DNA of 64,000 nucleotides from Maribacter dokdonensis DSW-8 (GTDB lineage Bacteria > Bacteroidota > Bacteroidia > Flavobacteriales > Flavobacteriaceae): assembly GCF_001447995.1 (NCBI RefSeq), contig NZ_LDPE01000001.1, forward strand, positions 868,001 through 932,000, written 5' to 3'. Numbering within the stretch: position 1 is the stretch's first letter; each line of letters begins with the position of its first letter. The position numbers and the translations under genes are program-made. Below the pieces are notes generated by a model. That model saw only the letters and a program-made list of their open reading frames with translations. It was not told where the DNA came from and made no database searches. Of this stretch, positions 8,701 to 18,321 are shown piece by piece.

Positions 8701-8887
8701 TTTGATAGTGTTTAAAATTAATAATTGGTTATTTATAATTATTTATTTGAGGTTTCCCGTAAACTGGTTTTAACCTAGTGTCGAATGCTATTTTAAAACC
8801 TGTGAGTTTAACGCCTCAATAATTAAGACACACTATTATTTAAAAAGTCACTGAAAAGCAGAGAAAATATTATTTATCTTTAAGGAT

Positions 8888-9190
8888 ATGATTAAAATTG
8901 TTAAAGATAAAGACGGCCTATATCAATTTGTTTTGAAGTCTGGCAACGGGCAAGTATTATTAAAGAGCATACCCTTTAATAGTGAAAATGAAACAGATAG
9001 CACCATAAAAGACATTAAGGCACTGAAAAAAACTAACGGAAAATTCTTTGAAAGAAGAACTAATACGGATGGTAAATTTTTAGTTGAATTAAAAAATTCT
9101 ACAGGCAAAATTGTTGGTAGTAGCGGACTTTACACTTCAGAAGCCGGTATGGAAAATGGTATATTGAATATTACAAACAGTTTAGAGTAA
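8888..9190 (+). CDS. YegP family (DUF1508) protein
   Basis: A 100-residue protein made of two tandem DUF1508/YegP units: residues about 8-45 (YQFVLKSGNGQVLLKS) and about 55-98 (FLVELKNSTGKIVGSS), each with the pattern F-x-L-K-x2-N/S-G-x-hydrophobic and a following helix that contains small residues. The biochemical function is not known. It is transcribed alone, opposite to its neighbours. A TATCTTTA box lies at 8875-8882, only six bases before the start. Confidence 0.88.
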   Translation: MIKIVKDKDGLYQFVLKSGNGQVLLKSIPFNSENETDSTIKDIKALKKTNGKFFERRTNTDGKFLVELKNSTGKIVGSSGLYTSEAGMENGILNITNSLE

Positions 9191-9194
9191 CATA

Positions 9195-10217
9195 TTAAAA
9201 AGACGCTAGCTGCTTAAGCAATTCTTCATGCATATCATTAGTGTAGTCCAAATGGGTAACCATTCTCAATTTCCCCTGCCCCATACCAATTATTAAAATA
9301 TTCTTTTCTTTTAATTTATGAACAAATTGATCGCTTGTCATAAATGATTCATCAATTTCAAAAATGACAATATTGGTTTCAATAGGCTCTACCTTTTTTA
9401 TAAAAGATTTTGCCGCTAATGCCGCTCCTATTTCCTTTGCCTTTTTATGATCTTCTGCCAATCTCTCTATATGATTGTCCAAAGCATAAATAGCCGCTGC
9501 CGCCAAAAACCCCGATTGTCTCATGCCACCACCAAATATTTTACGAATACGGATCGCCTTGTTCATTTGTTCTTGAGTACCCAATAGCAAAGACCCTACA
9601 GGGCAACCTAACCCTTTACTCAGGCAGACGCTTATGGTATCAAAAAGCTCTCCATACTGCAACGGAGTCTCTTTCATTTCAACCATAGCGTTCCATAATC
9701 TTGCTCCATCTAAATGATACTTTAAACCATTATTAGCACAAACCTTTTTAATTGCCTGCAGTTCACTAAAATTCCAACAAGTACCCCCGCCTTTATTCGC
9801 TGTATTTTCTATGGATACCAATGTGGTTAACGGGCTATGGTAGAAATCCGGTGGATTTATTGCCGCTGCCACTTGTTCCGCTGTCATTGTACCTCTATCA
9901 CCATCTACCAGTCTGCAAGATACCCCACTATTAAAACTAACACCACCACCTTCATAATTATAAATATGGGCATATTTGTCACAGATCAATTGCTCCCCAG
10001 GCTGCGTATGTAATTTTATAGCGGTCTGGTTGGTCATGGTACCACTAGGAAAAAACAGTGCTGACTCCATTCCAAAAAGTTTTGCCACCTTTTCCTCCAA
10101 GGCATTTACGGTAGGGTCCTCTTTAAAAACATCATCACCCACCTCAGCGATCATCATAGCATCTAACATTCCGGGTGTAGGCTTGGTTACCGTATCACTG
10201 ATAAGATTAATAAGCAT
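9195..10217 (-). CDS. ltaE: Low-specificity L-threonine aldolase
   Basis: A 340-residue fold-type I PLP enzyme that cleaves L-threonine or L-allo-threonine to glycine and acetaldehyde. It begins with the family motif NLISDTVTKPTPGML, has FFPSGTMTNQTAI (about residues 55-67), the Asp-x-x-Arg motif HLDGARLWNA near residue 168 and the PLP-lysine region VCLSKGLGCPVGS near residue 200. It lies 21 bases downstream of the metalloprotease gene on the same strand and may be co-transcribed with it. No extra domain or signal peptide. Confidence 0.9.
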   Translation of the reverse strand: MLINLISDTVTKPTPGMLDAMMIAEVGDDVFKEDPTVNALEEKVAKLFGMESALFFPSGTMTNQTAIKLHTQPGEQLICDKYAHIYNYEGGGVSFNSGVSCRLVDGDRGTMTAEQVAAAINPPDFYHSPLTTLVSIENTANKGGGTCWNFSELQAIKKVCANNGLKYHLDGARLWNAMVEMKETPLQYGELFDTISVCLSKGLGCPVGSLLLGTQEQMNKAIRIRKIFGGGMRQSGFLAAAAIYALDNHIERLAEDHKKAKEIGAALAAKSFIKKVEPIETNIVIFEIDESFMTSDQFVHKLKEKNILIIGMGQGKLRMVTHLDYTNDMHEELLKQLASF

Positions 10218-10238
10218 AATAAAGTTCTAACATTTTAA

Positions 10239-12644
10239 TTAGTGAAAACAGCTCATTCCAATTGGCGAACCATCAGGAATCTTTGGCGAAGGTATCATTT
10301 TGAATTGTTCCGGGTGCTCTCTGTATGATTTTATTCTCTTAACCATTTCCGCACTAATTGCATTAGCCCCAGAATCTTTCATTAACTGCATATTCAGTTC
10401 ATTTATTTTTTGGGACGCTATGGCATTTACCTGTGGATGCACATTGGTGTGCCCTGCCAAATTCATGATATGATACAATACCCTAAAATTGATTATCGTT
10501 TGCGCTTCGTTCAAATATGTATCTTTCTGCTTTTTGTTAATGGTTAATGCTATCAATTCATCTAAAACATCAGCCAAACCAACATTATCCGTATCTATTG
10601 CTTTTTGCTGAATAAGTCTTGATGCTTTCTCCGGATGCAATAAAAATTTTAAAGTCATATCCGAAGCTGTTTCCACTGCCGACAAGGCATCAAAAGAAAC
10701 ACCGGTTTTACCTTTTATAGACTCCCTTGTTCTAGGGGTTCCAAATGACCTAGGAGGAAACAAGCTCAATTTTTCTTTTGGTATAGCTATTTCTGCAGCA
10801 TCCAAAGTCCGTAACACACTCTTTAATGCCTCTTGTTGCAAAGACTTATCCGCAACGGCAACTACCTCTTGGCCATCACCTTTTACCGCATAATTATATT
10901 CTAAACCACCAATGACTTTTGCCACACCTTCTGTTTGGTACCTATGAAAGAAATATAGCGGTACAAAAACATCTTCCAATACAGAGTAAGGTGTACCTTC
11001 TTGAATATTATCTACAGAAAAGTTATTAATGGCTACTTTACGAATACTCAGCATTTCGTCCAATTCTTTGCTGATACTGGTGCCGTTATCCCACAAATGA
11101 GCCAAGACATGGGCACTACCTTGTGGTCTGGCATCTTGATCCGTTATATAACGTAGCCCATCTGCTTTGGCCTTATCCAAAATATTGTTCAAGCCTATTT
11201 TTTCTTCCCCTTCAACAAAGTTCTGATAGGAGTATGCTACGGTAACTTTATCCCATGCTCCAATACCAGTTTCATAAGCACTTGAAAAATCAACCTTTCC
11301 ATTGTTCAAAGTAAACTGCGGATGAGGATAGTCCATCACGGAAGCCTTGCCTGTAGTACTGGCGGCATAATTATGGGCAAAACCTAAAGTATGCCCAATT
11401 TCATGTGCAGATAATTGTCTTATTCTTGCTATGGCCATTTCTAACATTGGTTCATAATTATCATCTCTTTCGGCAAATGGTTTGTTCATTAAAGCCTGGG
11501 CGATCAAATAATCTTGTCTTATTCTTAAACTTCCTAAACTAACATGCCCTTTCATAATTTCACCAGTTCTTGGGTCTGTTATACTACTACCATAGCTCCA
11601 ACCTCTGGTAGAACGATGAACCCATTGGATAACGTTGTAACGAACATCTAAAGGATCCGCATCATCTGGCAACATTTTTATTTGAAAGGCATCTTTATAA
11701 CCTATAGCTTCAAAAGCTTGGTTCCACCAACGGCCACCTTCCAATAAAGCGGATCTTACAGGTTCCGGTGTTCCATTATCCAAATAATAAATAATAGGTT
11801 CTACGGCCTCACTAACCTCTGCAGTAGGATCTTTTTTCTCTAAACGATGCCTTCTTATAAACTGCTTTAGAATATTTTGCTCCACTGGTGTCGCATAATC
11901 ATAATAGTTAAATGGAGAAGAACCTGATCTTGGATCAAAAGCTCGTTTTTTATACTTATCATCTGGCAATTCAATAAAAGAATGATGCTCGGCAACGGTT
12001 ACTAAATTCGCATTGGGAGCTACACTTCTGATATAACCACCTTTCGCCTCGCCCTTAAAAGTCATTAAAACATCAAACTCTATATTCTTGGGAAAAGCCT
12101 TAGTTCTTTCCAAGGCAAAGGCACTTTTAGATTTATCCAGACTATAAGAACCCTGCTCGGTTCTTTTTAGTCTTGAAGAAACACCATGTGCATCTTGCAT
12201 TAAAAAATCGGTGATATCTATTATATAGGTACCGTTTTTATCTTCAACAATAGGAAAGCCGAACAGAACAGATTTGGCAAACGCTTGTTCAACGGATTTT
12301 CGCTCCAATTCATTATCCGTTATGGCCCTATACTTTAAATTTGGTTGAACCAGCAGTAATTTATTACCTGCCTTTTTAAAATATACTACTTGTTCGTCTC
12401 CCAGTTGACCTCTGTCCAAGCCAATGTCATTACTTCCTATTCCACTACTTAAAGAGTATACATAAAGAAATTCCTTATCCAATTGATCTACTTCCAAAAA
12501 GATTTTATCATTGGCCTCATCATAGTAGAAATTATAGAACCCCTCATATTTATCAAAATTCTTCTTTTGATCGCTAAACTGTGCGGTTATTGTAGTAATG
12601 GATAACAAAAGTAATCCAACCAAAAGTACATAGTGCTTTCTCAT
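10239..12644 (-). CDS. Secreted zinc-dependent metalloprotease (DUF5117/DUF4953 family)
   Basis: An 801-residue exported protein. Residues 1-21 are a signal peptide ending in TITAQ. The catalytic signature is of the metzincin type, HEIGHTLGFAHNY (about residues 415-427), with zinc-binding His residues and Glu, followed about 15 residues later by a SVMDY Met-turn. N-terminal DUF5118/DUF5117-like regions precede it and a long helical C-terminal region follows. Such large proteases are common in Bacteroidota; their substrates are unknown. It is divergent from the ATP-grasp operon (194-base spacer) and is followed closely by ltaE. Confidence 0.85.
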   Translation of the reverse strand: MRKHYVLLVGLLLLSITTITAQFSDQKKNFDKYEGFYNFYYDEANDKIFLEVDQLDKEFLYVYSLSSGIGSNDIGLDRGQLGDEQVVYFKKAGNKLLLVQPNLKYRAITDNELERKSVEQAFAKSVLFGFPIVEDKNGTYIIDITDFLMQDAHGVSSRLKRTEQGSYSLDKSKSAFALERTKAFPKNIEFDVLMTFKGEAKGGYIRSVAPNANLVTVAEHHSFIELPDDKYKKRAFDPRSGSSPFNYYDYATPVEQNILKQFIRRHRLEKKDPTAEVSEAVEPIIYYLDNGTPEPVRSALLEGGRWWNQAFEAIGYKDAFQIKMLPDDADPLDVRYNVIQWVHRSTRGWSYGSSITDPRTGEIMKGHVSLGSLRIRQDYLIAQALMNKPFAERDDNYEPMLEMAIARIRQLSAHEIGHTLGFAHNYAASTTGKASVMDYPHPQFTLNNGKVDFSSAYETGIGAWDKVTVAYSYQNFVEGEEKIGLNNILDKAKADGLRYITDQDARPQGSAHVLAHLWDNGTSISKELDEMLSIRKVAINNFSVDNIQEGTPYSVLEDVFVPLYFFHRYQTEGVAKVIGGLEYNYAVKGDGQEVVAVADKSLQQEALKSVLRTLDAAEIAIPKEKLSLFPPRSFGTPRTRESIKGKTGVSFDALSAVETASDMTLKFLLHPEKASRLIQQKAIDTDNVGLADVLDELIALTINKKQKDTYLNEAQTIINFRVLYHIMNLAGHTNVHPQVNAIASQKINELNMQLMKDSGANAISAEMVKRIKSYREHPEQFKMIPSPKIPDGSPIGMSCFH

Positions 12645-12838
12645 TCTCTAATAGTTTTCACTAAAAGTAGAGAAAAACCAACGAATGAAAAACAGGAAAG
12701 CCCAACTATATTATAAATATCATACTTGTTAAAAAAGCTACCTAATAATTACAGAAAAAGGAAAAATACTACCAATTATTGTAAATATTACACCTAATAA
12801 TCGCTTTTTATCATGTACCTTTTAACAAAACTAATTCT

Positions 12839-14302
12839 ATGGAGAACATTGAAAATCAAATTTTTTCTTCTTATCAAAGAAACCCAGATTTATATGATGA
12901 AATTCATGATAAGAAAGGAAAGGTAAAAGAGGTTTATCAAAAGTTATTTAACCTCTATGGTGAACATTCTATTAAAGATTACGTTACGCTAAACAATAAA
13001 GCGAAGTCTTCATTTTTTAATCAAGGCATTACTTTTCAAGTATACGGGGAAAATAACGTGCAAGAGAAGATTTTTCCCTTTGATTTATTTCCACGAATTA
13101 TTGACCCCGTAGACTGGGATATTATAGAGCGTGGCTCCATACAAAGAAGTAAAGCTTTGAACTTATTCCTGTGGGATATTTATCATGATAAAAAAATATT
13201 AAAAGATAAGGTTGTACCCATAGAACTCATTACATCTTCAGCCAATTACTTAGATCAAATGAACGGTGTAAATCCGCCAGGAGGAATCTATAATCACATT
13301 TCGGGTACAGATGTCATTAAACATAAGGACGGTAAATATTATGTGCTTGAAGATAATATTAGATGTCCGTCTGGTGTAAGTTATGTAATCTGCAACAGAA
13401 CAGCACTTAAAAAGGCATTGTTTGGTGTGTTCAATCATTACCAGACACATACGGTGACCAATTATGCAGAAAACCTTTTAGAACTGCTAGAATCCGTAAA
13501 ACCTAAGGGCGTGGACATTCCAAATGTAGTAGTCATTACACCTGGCATGTACAACTCTGCATTTTATGAGCATTCTTACCTAGCCAAAACCATGGGTGTT
13601 GAATTGGTAGAAGGTCGTGATCTATTTGTAGAAAATGATTTTGTTTACATGAAGACAATAAAGGGTCCAGAAAAGGTTGATGTTATTTACAGACGAATAG
13701 ATGACCAGTTCATAGATCCTCTGGAGTTTAATCCAGATTCCGTTCTTGGCGTACCCGGTTTATTTGCCGCATATAAAAAAGGAAATGTCACGTTGGCCAA
13801 TGCCCCTGGCACTGGTGTAGCTGATGATAAAGCCGTATACACCTATATGCCAGAAATTATAAAATATTACTTAGACGAAGAACCTATCTTAAACAATGTA
13901 CATACCTATCATTGCAGCAGACCCGATGAATTAAAATATGTATTGGAACATATTCATGAACTAGTTATTAAACCTGTTGATGAAGCCGGTGGCTACGGTA
14001 TTTCAATAGGAAACAAGCTAAGTAAAGAAGAAATTGAAAAGGTAAAGGCCGAGGTAAAGGCCAGCCCAAGAAAATATGTAGCCCAACCTATTATGTCATT
14101 GTCCGTTCACCCTACCTATATAGACGATACCGAATCTTTTGAACAACGCCATGTTGATTTAAGAACGTTTACCGTTCTCGGAAAAGACAAAGAATTTGTT
14201 CTCAAAGGCGGGTTAACACGCGTAGCACTTAAGAGGGGAAATCTAATTGTAAACTCTTCTCAAGGAGGCGGATCAAAAGACACCTGGGTATTAAAAAAAT
14301 AA
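12839..14302 (+). CDS. Circularly permuted type 2 ATP-grasp protein (DUF404/DUF407)
   Basis: A 487-residue cytoplasmic protein of the circularly permuted ATP-grasp family CP_ATPgrasp_2. Recognisable segments are FPFDLFPRIIDPVDWDIIERG (about 78-97), the glycine-rich NPPGGIYNHISGTDV (about 142-156), VLEDNIRCPSGVSYV near residue 170, KPVDEAGGYG near 380 and the end GGSKDTWVL. It is the first gene of a three-gene set with alpha-E and transglutaminase-like proteins. The family is predicted to form peptide or amide bonds with ATP (amidoligase); the substrates are not established. Confidence 0.88.
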   Translation: MENIENQIFSSYQRNPDLYDEIHDKKGKVKEVYQKLFNLYGEHSIKDYVTLNNKAKSSFFNQGITFQVYGENNVQEKIFPFDLFPRIIDPVDWDIIERGSIQRSKALNLFLWDIYHDKKILKDKVVPIELITSSANYLDQMNGVNPPGGIYNHISGTDVIKHKDGKYYVLEDNIRCPSGVSYVICNRTALKKALFGVFNHYQTHTVTNYAENLLELLESVKPKGVDIPNVVVITPGMYNSAFYEHSYLAKTMGVELVEGRDLFVENDFVYMKTIKGPEKVDVIYRRIDDQFIDPLEFNPDSVLGVPGLFAAYKKGNVTLANAPGTGVADDKAVYTYMPEIIKYYLDEEPILNNVHTYHCSRPDELKYVLEHIHELVIKPVDEAGGYGISIGNKLSKEEIEKVKAEVKASPRKYVAQPIMSLSVHPTYIDDTESFEQRHVDLRTFTVLGKDKEFVLKGGLTRVALKRGNLIVNSSQGGGSKDTWVLKK

Positions 14303-14311
14303 AAAATCTAT

Positions 14312-15259
14312 ATGTTAGCAAGAGTTGCCAATAATCTATTTTGGATGGGACGTTATATAGAACGTTCTGAACACGTAGCAAGATATTTAAATGTAAATTA
14401 TTTCTCTTCTTTAGATGCTCCAAATCTAAAATCTCAAGATCGTCAATTTGTTTTACGTTCTATGTTATTTATGGTCGGAGATCCCGAAGAGGATTCAGAA
14501 AAATTTTTGAAAGAAGAAGATGTACTCTATAAAATTGGTCTAGACCCCACTTATAGCTCATCGATCATAAACAATATTAAGTTTGCAAGGGAGAACGCAA
14601 ATAGCGCACGGGATTTAATTTCAACTGAGCTTTATGAAGCGATCAATAAATTCTATCATTTTGTCGTCAACTACCCTAAAGAAGTTTTTGTTAAAAATGG
14701 TCTACATGATTTCACTACCCAGGTAGCTGAAATGACAGATATACTTCGTGGAAAAATACGCGGTACACTCTTACATGATGCCACTTATGCCATAATATCA
14801 ATGGGCATAAACATTGAAAGGGCTACACAAATTACTAGAATGATCAATTCTAAATACAATGATGCATTACTTTCTCAAGGTGGTGAAAATGAAAAGTTCA
14901 GTAAAAGTTTTGAATGGACTACATTACTAAAATGTGCCGAATCTTATGATATGATGCGTAGGTTCTACAAAAAAACTCCTACAAGCATAACTACATTAGA
15001 GTTCTTAATTCTTAACCCTAATTGCCCAAGATCGGTTATGAATTCTTTGAACCAGGTAAATCAACATGTAAAAATTTTAAACCCCGAAAAACGGTATAAC
15101 AAAAATTCTACGGCTTTTTTAATCGGCAGGGTAAGATCAGAATATGAATTTAAATATATTGAGGAAATAGATCAAGACATAAAATCTTTCATTGAAAATA
15201 TTCTAGAAAGTCTTGTTGATATCAGCGACAAGGTAGATGAGGAATTTTTTAATTATTAG
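14312..15259 (+). CDS. Alpha-E domain protein (DUF403)
   Basis: A 315-residue, almost entirely helical protein starting with the family signature MLARVANNLFWMGRYIERSEH. A Glu in that segment (YIER) gives the domain its name. Other conserved parts are RENANSARDLIS (about 92-103) and AYAIISMGINIERATQ-like TYAIISMGINIER near residue 155. It follows the ATP-grasp gene by nine bases and is surely co-transcribed with it. No enzymatic activity has been assigned to the family; it is a fixed partner of type 2 ATP-grasp and transglutaminase-like proteins. Confidence 0.88.
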   Translation: MLARVANNLFWMGRYIERSEHVARYLNVNYFSSLDAPNLKSQDRQFVLRSMLFMVGDPEEDSEKFLKEEDVLYKIGLDPTYSSSIINNIKFARENANSARDLISTELYEAINKFYHFVVNYPKEVFVKNGLHDFTTQVAEMTDILRGKIRGTLLHDATYAIISMGINIERATQITRMINSKYNDALLSQGGENEKFSKSFEWTTLLKCAESYDMMRRFYKKTPTSITTLEFLILNPNCPRSVMNSLNQVNQHVKILNPEKRYNKNSTAFLIGRVRSEYEFKYIEEIDQDIKSFIENILESLVDISDKVDEEFFNY

Positions 15260-15274
15260 CCCATATAAATAAGG

Positions 15275-15282
15275 TATCTTTG
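15275..15282 (+). promoter_or_regulatory. Putative internal promoter box (TATCTTTG)
   Basis: A perfect TAnnTTTG box ends seven bases before the ATG at 15290. A start site here would give a leaderless or nearly leaderless transcript for the transglutaminase-like gene, in addition to operon read-through. No -33 TTG is seen. Confidence 0.35.
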
Positions 15283-15289
15283 CGCTCTT

Positions 15290-16141
15290 ATGCCAAGAGA
15301 TATTGAGATTACATATAGGGCTAAAAATATTTATGACGATTGGGTACATAATGCATATTGGCAGTTTCTTATTATACCGGTAGAGAACGATAGCCAACAT
15401 AATGTAGAGATAGAATTCAACAATTCATTATTTGCCATTACCGAAAATTCCATTAACGGTTATGGCTTTAAAACCCTAAGAATACATCCGAAGAAAAAAT
15501 TCAAGAAGGTAACTTTTGAAGCAAAATTCAAACTGACCAAAGAAGATATTGACCCTTTTGATTTTAACATCAACCCTAACGTTTCAGCAGCACATGCCGA
15601 GTTACAAAAACTTGATTTTAGAATTAATTACGAACGCTTTTTAAAAGCGACTACATTTACAAACCTAAGTTTTGCACAAGAGCAACTATACGCCTTTGAT
15701 TCAACTATTTCCATATTCAAAAATCTAGAAAACCTAAACCATTGGGTATATAATTTCATTGAATTTTCAACAGGAGCTACAGATGTAAGTACAATGTTAA
15801 ATGACGTTGTAACTAATAAAAAAGGCGTTTGCCAAGATTTTGCACATCTTTTCTGTGCCTTGGCAAGAATTAATGGCATACCAACAAGGTACGTCTCCGG
15901 GTACCTAGACCAAACCCATGGTTTTAAAGGAGATTCACAAATGCATGCCTGGGTAGAATGCTATATACCAGGAATAGGCTGGAAAGGTTTTGACCCTACC
16001 AATAATATTTTAGCGGATATGAACCACATAAAAGTCTGCCACGGTAAAGATTATAATGATTGTGCTCCATTAAAAGGTATTATTTATTCTTTGGGCACAA
16101 ATAAGACCACACACTCGGTCACATTGCAAAGCCAGCAATAG
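15290..16141 (+). CDS. Transglutaminase-like protease of the alpha-E/ATP-grasp operon
   Basis: A 283-residue cytoplasmic protein with an N-terminal beta domain (Bact_transglu_N, residues about 1-120) and a transglutaminase-like core. The catalytic Cys is in KGVCQDFAHLFCALAR (about residue 180), the His in MHAWVECYIPG (about 222) and the Asp in GWKGFDPTNN (about 240). In bacteria this fold usually acts as a peptidase or amidase. It is third in an operon with the ATP-grasp and alpha-E genes and may process the product of the predicted ligase. Substrate unknown. Confidence 0.87.
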   Translation: MPRDIEITYRAKNIYDDWVHNAYWQFLIIPVENDSQHNVEIEFNNSLFAITENSINGYGFKTLRIHPKKKFKKVTFEAKFKLTKEDIDPFDFNINPNVSAAHAELQKLDFRINYERFLKATTFTNLSFAQEQLYAFDSTISIFKNLENLNHWVYNFIEFSTGATDVSTMLNDVVTNKKGVCQDFAHLFCALARINGIPTRYVSGYLDQTHGFKGDSQMHAWVECYIPGIGWKGFDPTNNILADMNHIKVCHGKDYNDCAPLKGIIYSLGTNKTTHSVTLQSQQ

Positions 16142-16206
16142 TTAATCTAAAAATATCTTTAAACATTACTTAAAAGAGTATTATTTTTACTCAAAATTAG
16201 AATTGT

Positions 16207-17308
16207 ATGAACATAAGTACAGACCACTACAAAGGTCTTATAGATCGCCTTGGTGCGTTAAGGAGGTATCTTTGACATTGATGCCAAATTAATTGAAATA
16301 GAAAACGAGCAAGAAAAAACCTTGGCTCCTGACTTTTGGGACAATCCGCAAGAGGCACAGGCACATATGAAATTCATTCAATCTAAAAAACAATGGGTAG
16401 ATGATTATGATGCCGCCCAGCTATTGGTTGCTGATTTAGAAGTATTGATTGAGTTTCAGCAAGAAGGCGAAGTCTCTGAAGCCGAAGTTGAAAAGCAATA
16501 TGAGAAAGCAGTGAACACCATTGAAAAAATGGAGTTCAAGAATATGCTCTCAGAAGAGGGTGATGAATTACCAGCGGTACTGCAGATTACAGCAGGCGCA
16601 GGTGGTACCGAAAGTTGCGACTGGGCTGCAATGCTCATGCGTATGTATATGATGTGGGCCGAAAAGAACGGTTACAAAATCAAAGAACTCAATTATCAAG
16701 ATGGTGATGTTGCCGGCATTAAAACCGTAACCTTAGAAATTGACGGTGAATTTGCTTTTGGTTGGTTAAAAGGAGAAAATGGAGTTCATCGTCTTGTACG
16801 TATATCACCTTTTGACAGTAATGCCAAAAGACATACCTCATTTGTTTCCGTATATGTATATCCGTTAGTAGATGACAGTATAGAAGTAGATGTCAATCCT
16901 GCAGATATTACCATAACCACTGCAAGATCAAGTGGTGCTGGTGGGCAAAATGTAAACAAGGTTGAAACTAAAGTCCAATTGACCCACCACCCTACAGGAA
17001 TTCAAATATCTTGTTCAGACAGTAGAAGCCAGCATGATAATAGGGCTACGGCGATGAAAATGCTGAAATCTCAACTATATGAAATTGAGCTACGTAAAAA
17101 AATGGAGGCTCGCCAAGAGATTGAATCCTCTAAAATGAAAATTGAATGGGGCTCTCAAATTAGAAACTACGTTATGCATCCGTACAAATTGGTTAAGGAT
17201 GTAAGATCCGGAGAAGAAACCGGTAATGTAGACAATGTCATGGATGGTGACATTGACCAGTTTTTGAAAGCCTTTCTAATGATGATGGGACAAAAAGAAG
17301 AAGAATAA
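16207..17308 (+). CDS. prfB: Peptide chain release factor 2, expressed by programmed +1 frameshift
   Basis: The gene starts at ATG 16207, reads 22 codons to an in-frame TGA at 16273-16275, and continues in the +1 frame from GAC at 16274 to 17308, giving 366 residues, close to the 365 of E. coli RF2. The stop-recognition tripeptide SPF is in RISPFDSN and the peptidyl-tRNA hydrolysis motif GGQ in [13 protein letters not shown]2 ends translation at UGA and UAA in the cytoplasm. The frameshift makes synthesis self-limiting: when RF2 is plentiful, UGA is read as a stop. The coordinates span the joined coding regions 16207-16272 and 16274-17308. Confidence 0.95.
16261..16276 (+). promoter_or_regulatory. 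RF2 autoregulatory frameshift site
   Basis: The bases are AGGAGG TAT CTT TGA C. An internal Shine-Dalgarno-like AGGAGG lies three bases before the slippery CTT T, and the TGA stop is followed by C, the weak-termination context seen in most bacterial prfB genes. The ribosome slips from CTT to TTT and continues with GAC. All elements of the canonical site are intact. Confidence 0.95.
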
Positions 17309-17317
17309 ATTATTAAT

Positions 17318-17349
17318 CCCTATTTATTATATTTAATAGATAGGGTTTT
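17318..17349 (+). terminator. Probable terminator after prfB
   Basis: Inverted repeat CCCTATTTATTA / TAATAGATAGGG with one mismatch and a four-base loop, followed by TTTT, ten bases after the prfB stop codon. A/T-rich, so weaker than the others in the window. Confidence 0.55.
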
Positions 17350-17369
17350 AACATAAAGCTAAAAGTAAT

Positions 17370-17714
17370 ATGATTAAAATATATCACAATTCTAGATGCA
17401 GCAAATCTAGAGAAGGTTTAAAAGTTGTAGAAGAGTCTGGCAAGAAATTTGAAGTGGTAAAATATCTAGAAGATATACCAACAAAAGATGAACTTAGAAA
17501 TATTATTAGTTGTTTGGACATTAAACCAATTAACTTAATACGTAAGTCAGAAGCCGTTTGGAAAGAGAAATTCAAACATTTATCATTAAACGATGAAGAG
17601 TTGATCGATGCCATGATCACGCATCCAAAATTAATAGAAAGACCAATTGTAATTAATGGAAATAGCGCGGTTATTGGTAGACCGGCTTCAAACATTAACT
17701 CTTTGTTGAAATAG
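17370..17714 (+). CDS. arsC: ArsC/Spx-family protein (arsenate reductase-like, glutaredoxin type)
   Basis: A 114-residue thioredoxin-fold protein of the ArsC family. The N-terminal motif HNSRCSKSREGL has the single catalytic Cys (about residue 10), and the C-terminal part has the substrate and cis-Pro motif LIERPIVIN (about 88-96) followed by AVIGRP. There are no arsenic-resistance genes nearby, so a housekeeping YfgD-like role is as likely as arsenate reduction. The start at 17370 is the only ATG that keeps the active-site strand. Confidence 0.82.
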   Translation: MIKIYHNSRCSKSREGLKVVEESGKKFEVVKYLEDIPTKDELRNIISCLDIKPINLIRKSEAVWKEKFKHLSLNDEELIDAMITHPKLIERPIVINGNSAVIGRPASNINSLLK

Positions 17715-17801
17715 AATTTATTATAATTGTTAAGTATATTATCTTAACAAACAATTAACCATTTTCGGTTAAACCATAGTATAACTTTATAATCTAAAGA
17801 C

Positions 17802-18317
17802 ATGAAAAAAGTATTAAAGCATAGTGGACTAAATGTATTGACATTGTTGGTTGCCTTATTTGGCACTACAGCAATTTACGCACAATATGGTTATGGGTCG
17901 CAATATGGTTATGGATCTAGAGGAGGTTATGGTTATGGAAGTCAAAGGAGTTCTATTCCCCAAGCACAAACTCCGGCCGAAGAACCCAAACCAAAAACTG
18001 CCGAAGAACTGGTAGATGGTGAAATGCCCAGAATTACAGAGGCATTGGAACTAAATGAATTTGAACAGGCCGTATTAAGCTCTGTACTTAAAAAATATGT
18101 ACAAGAGCGTATAGAGGCTCAAATATTAAAACTTCCGCCAGAAAAAATGGCAGAAGTATATGAAAACATAACTAAAAGGCAAGATGAGGAATTAAAAGCC
18201 GGTCTGCCATTAGAAAAGTATGAAGCTTTTGTTGCATTACAAAAAGATGGTGTTTCAAAAACTTTAAAGAAGAATAAAAAGAAGAAAAAAGAAAAACGAA
18301 AGAAATCCAAAAACTGA
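17802..18317 (+). CDS. Secreted YG-repeat protein with Lys-rich tail, unknown function
   Basis: A 171-residue protein not assigned to a known family. Residues about 1-27 are a signal peptide ending IYAQ. Then comes a low-complexity segment of YGYGSQ/YGSRGG repeats (about 28-48), a Pro/Glu-rich linker, a helical domain (about 66-150) with PPEKMAEVYENI and a very basic C-terminal tail (KKNKKKKKEKRKK). The helical part resembles small periplasmic Spy-like chaperone or sensor proteins, but this is a guess. It lies four bases before the barrel gene and is translationally close to it, so the two probably work together at the outer membrane. Confidence 0.75.
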   Translation: MKKVLKHSGLNVLTLLVALFGTTAIYAQYGYGSQYGYGSRGGYGYGSQRSSIPQAQTPAEEPKPKTAEELVDGEMPRITEALELNEFEQAVLSSVLKKYVQERIEAQILKLPPEKMAEVYENITKRQDEELKAGLPLEKYEAFVALQKDGVSKTLKKNKKKKKEKRKKSKN

Positions 18318-18321
18318 CTTA

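Noticed and set aside
16267..16274. TATCTTTG inside prfB as a promoter box
   Set aside because: It is part of the frameshift site TAT CTT TGA, so its resemblance to TAnnTTTG is explained by that function.
16207..17308. prfB as a frameshifted pseudogene
   Set aside because: The stop and shift match the canonical RF2 programmed frameshift site exactly, and both parts encode conserved RF2 sequence.
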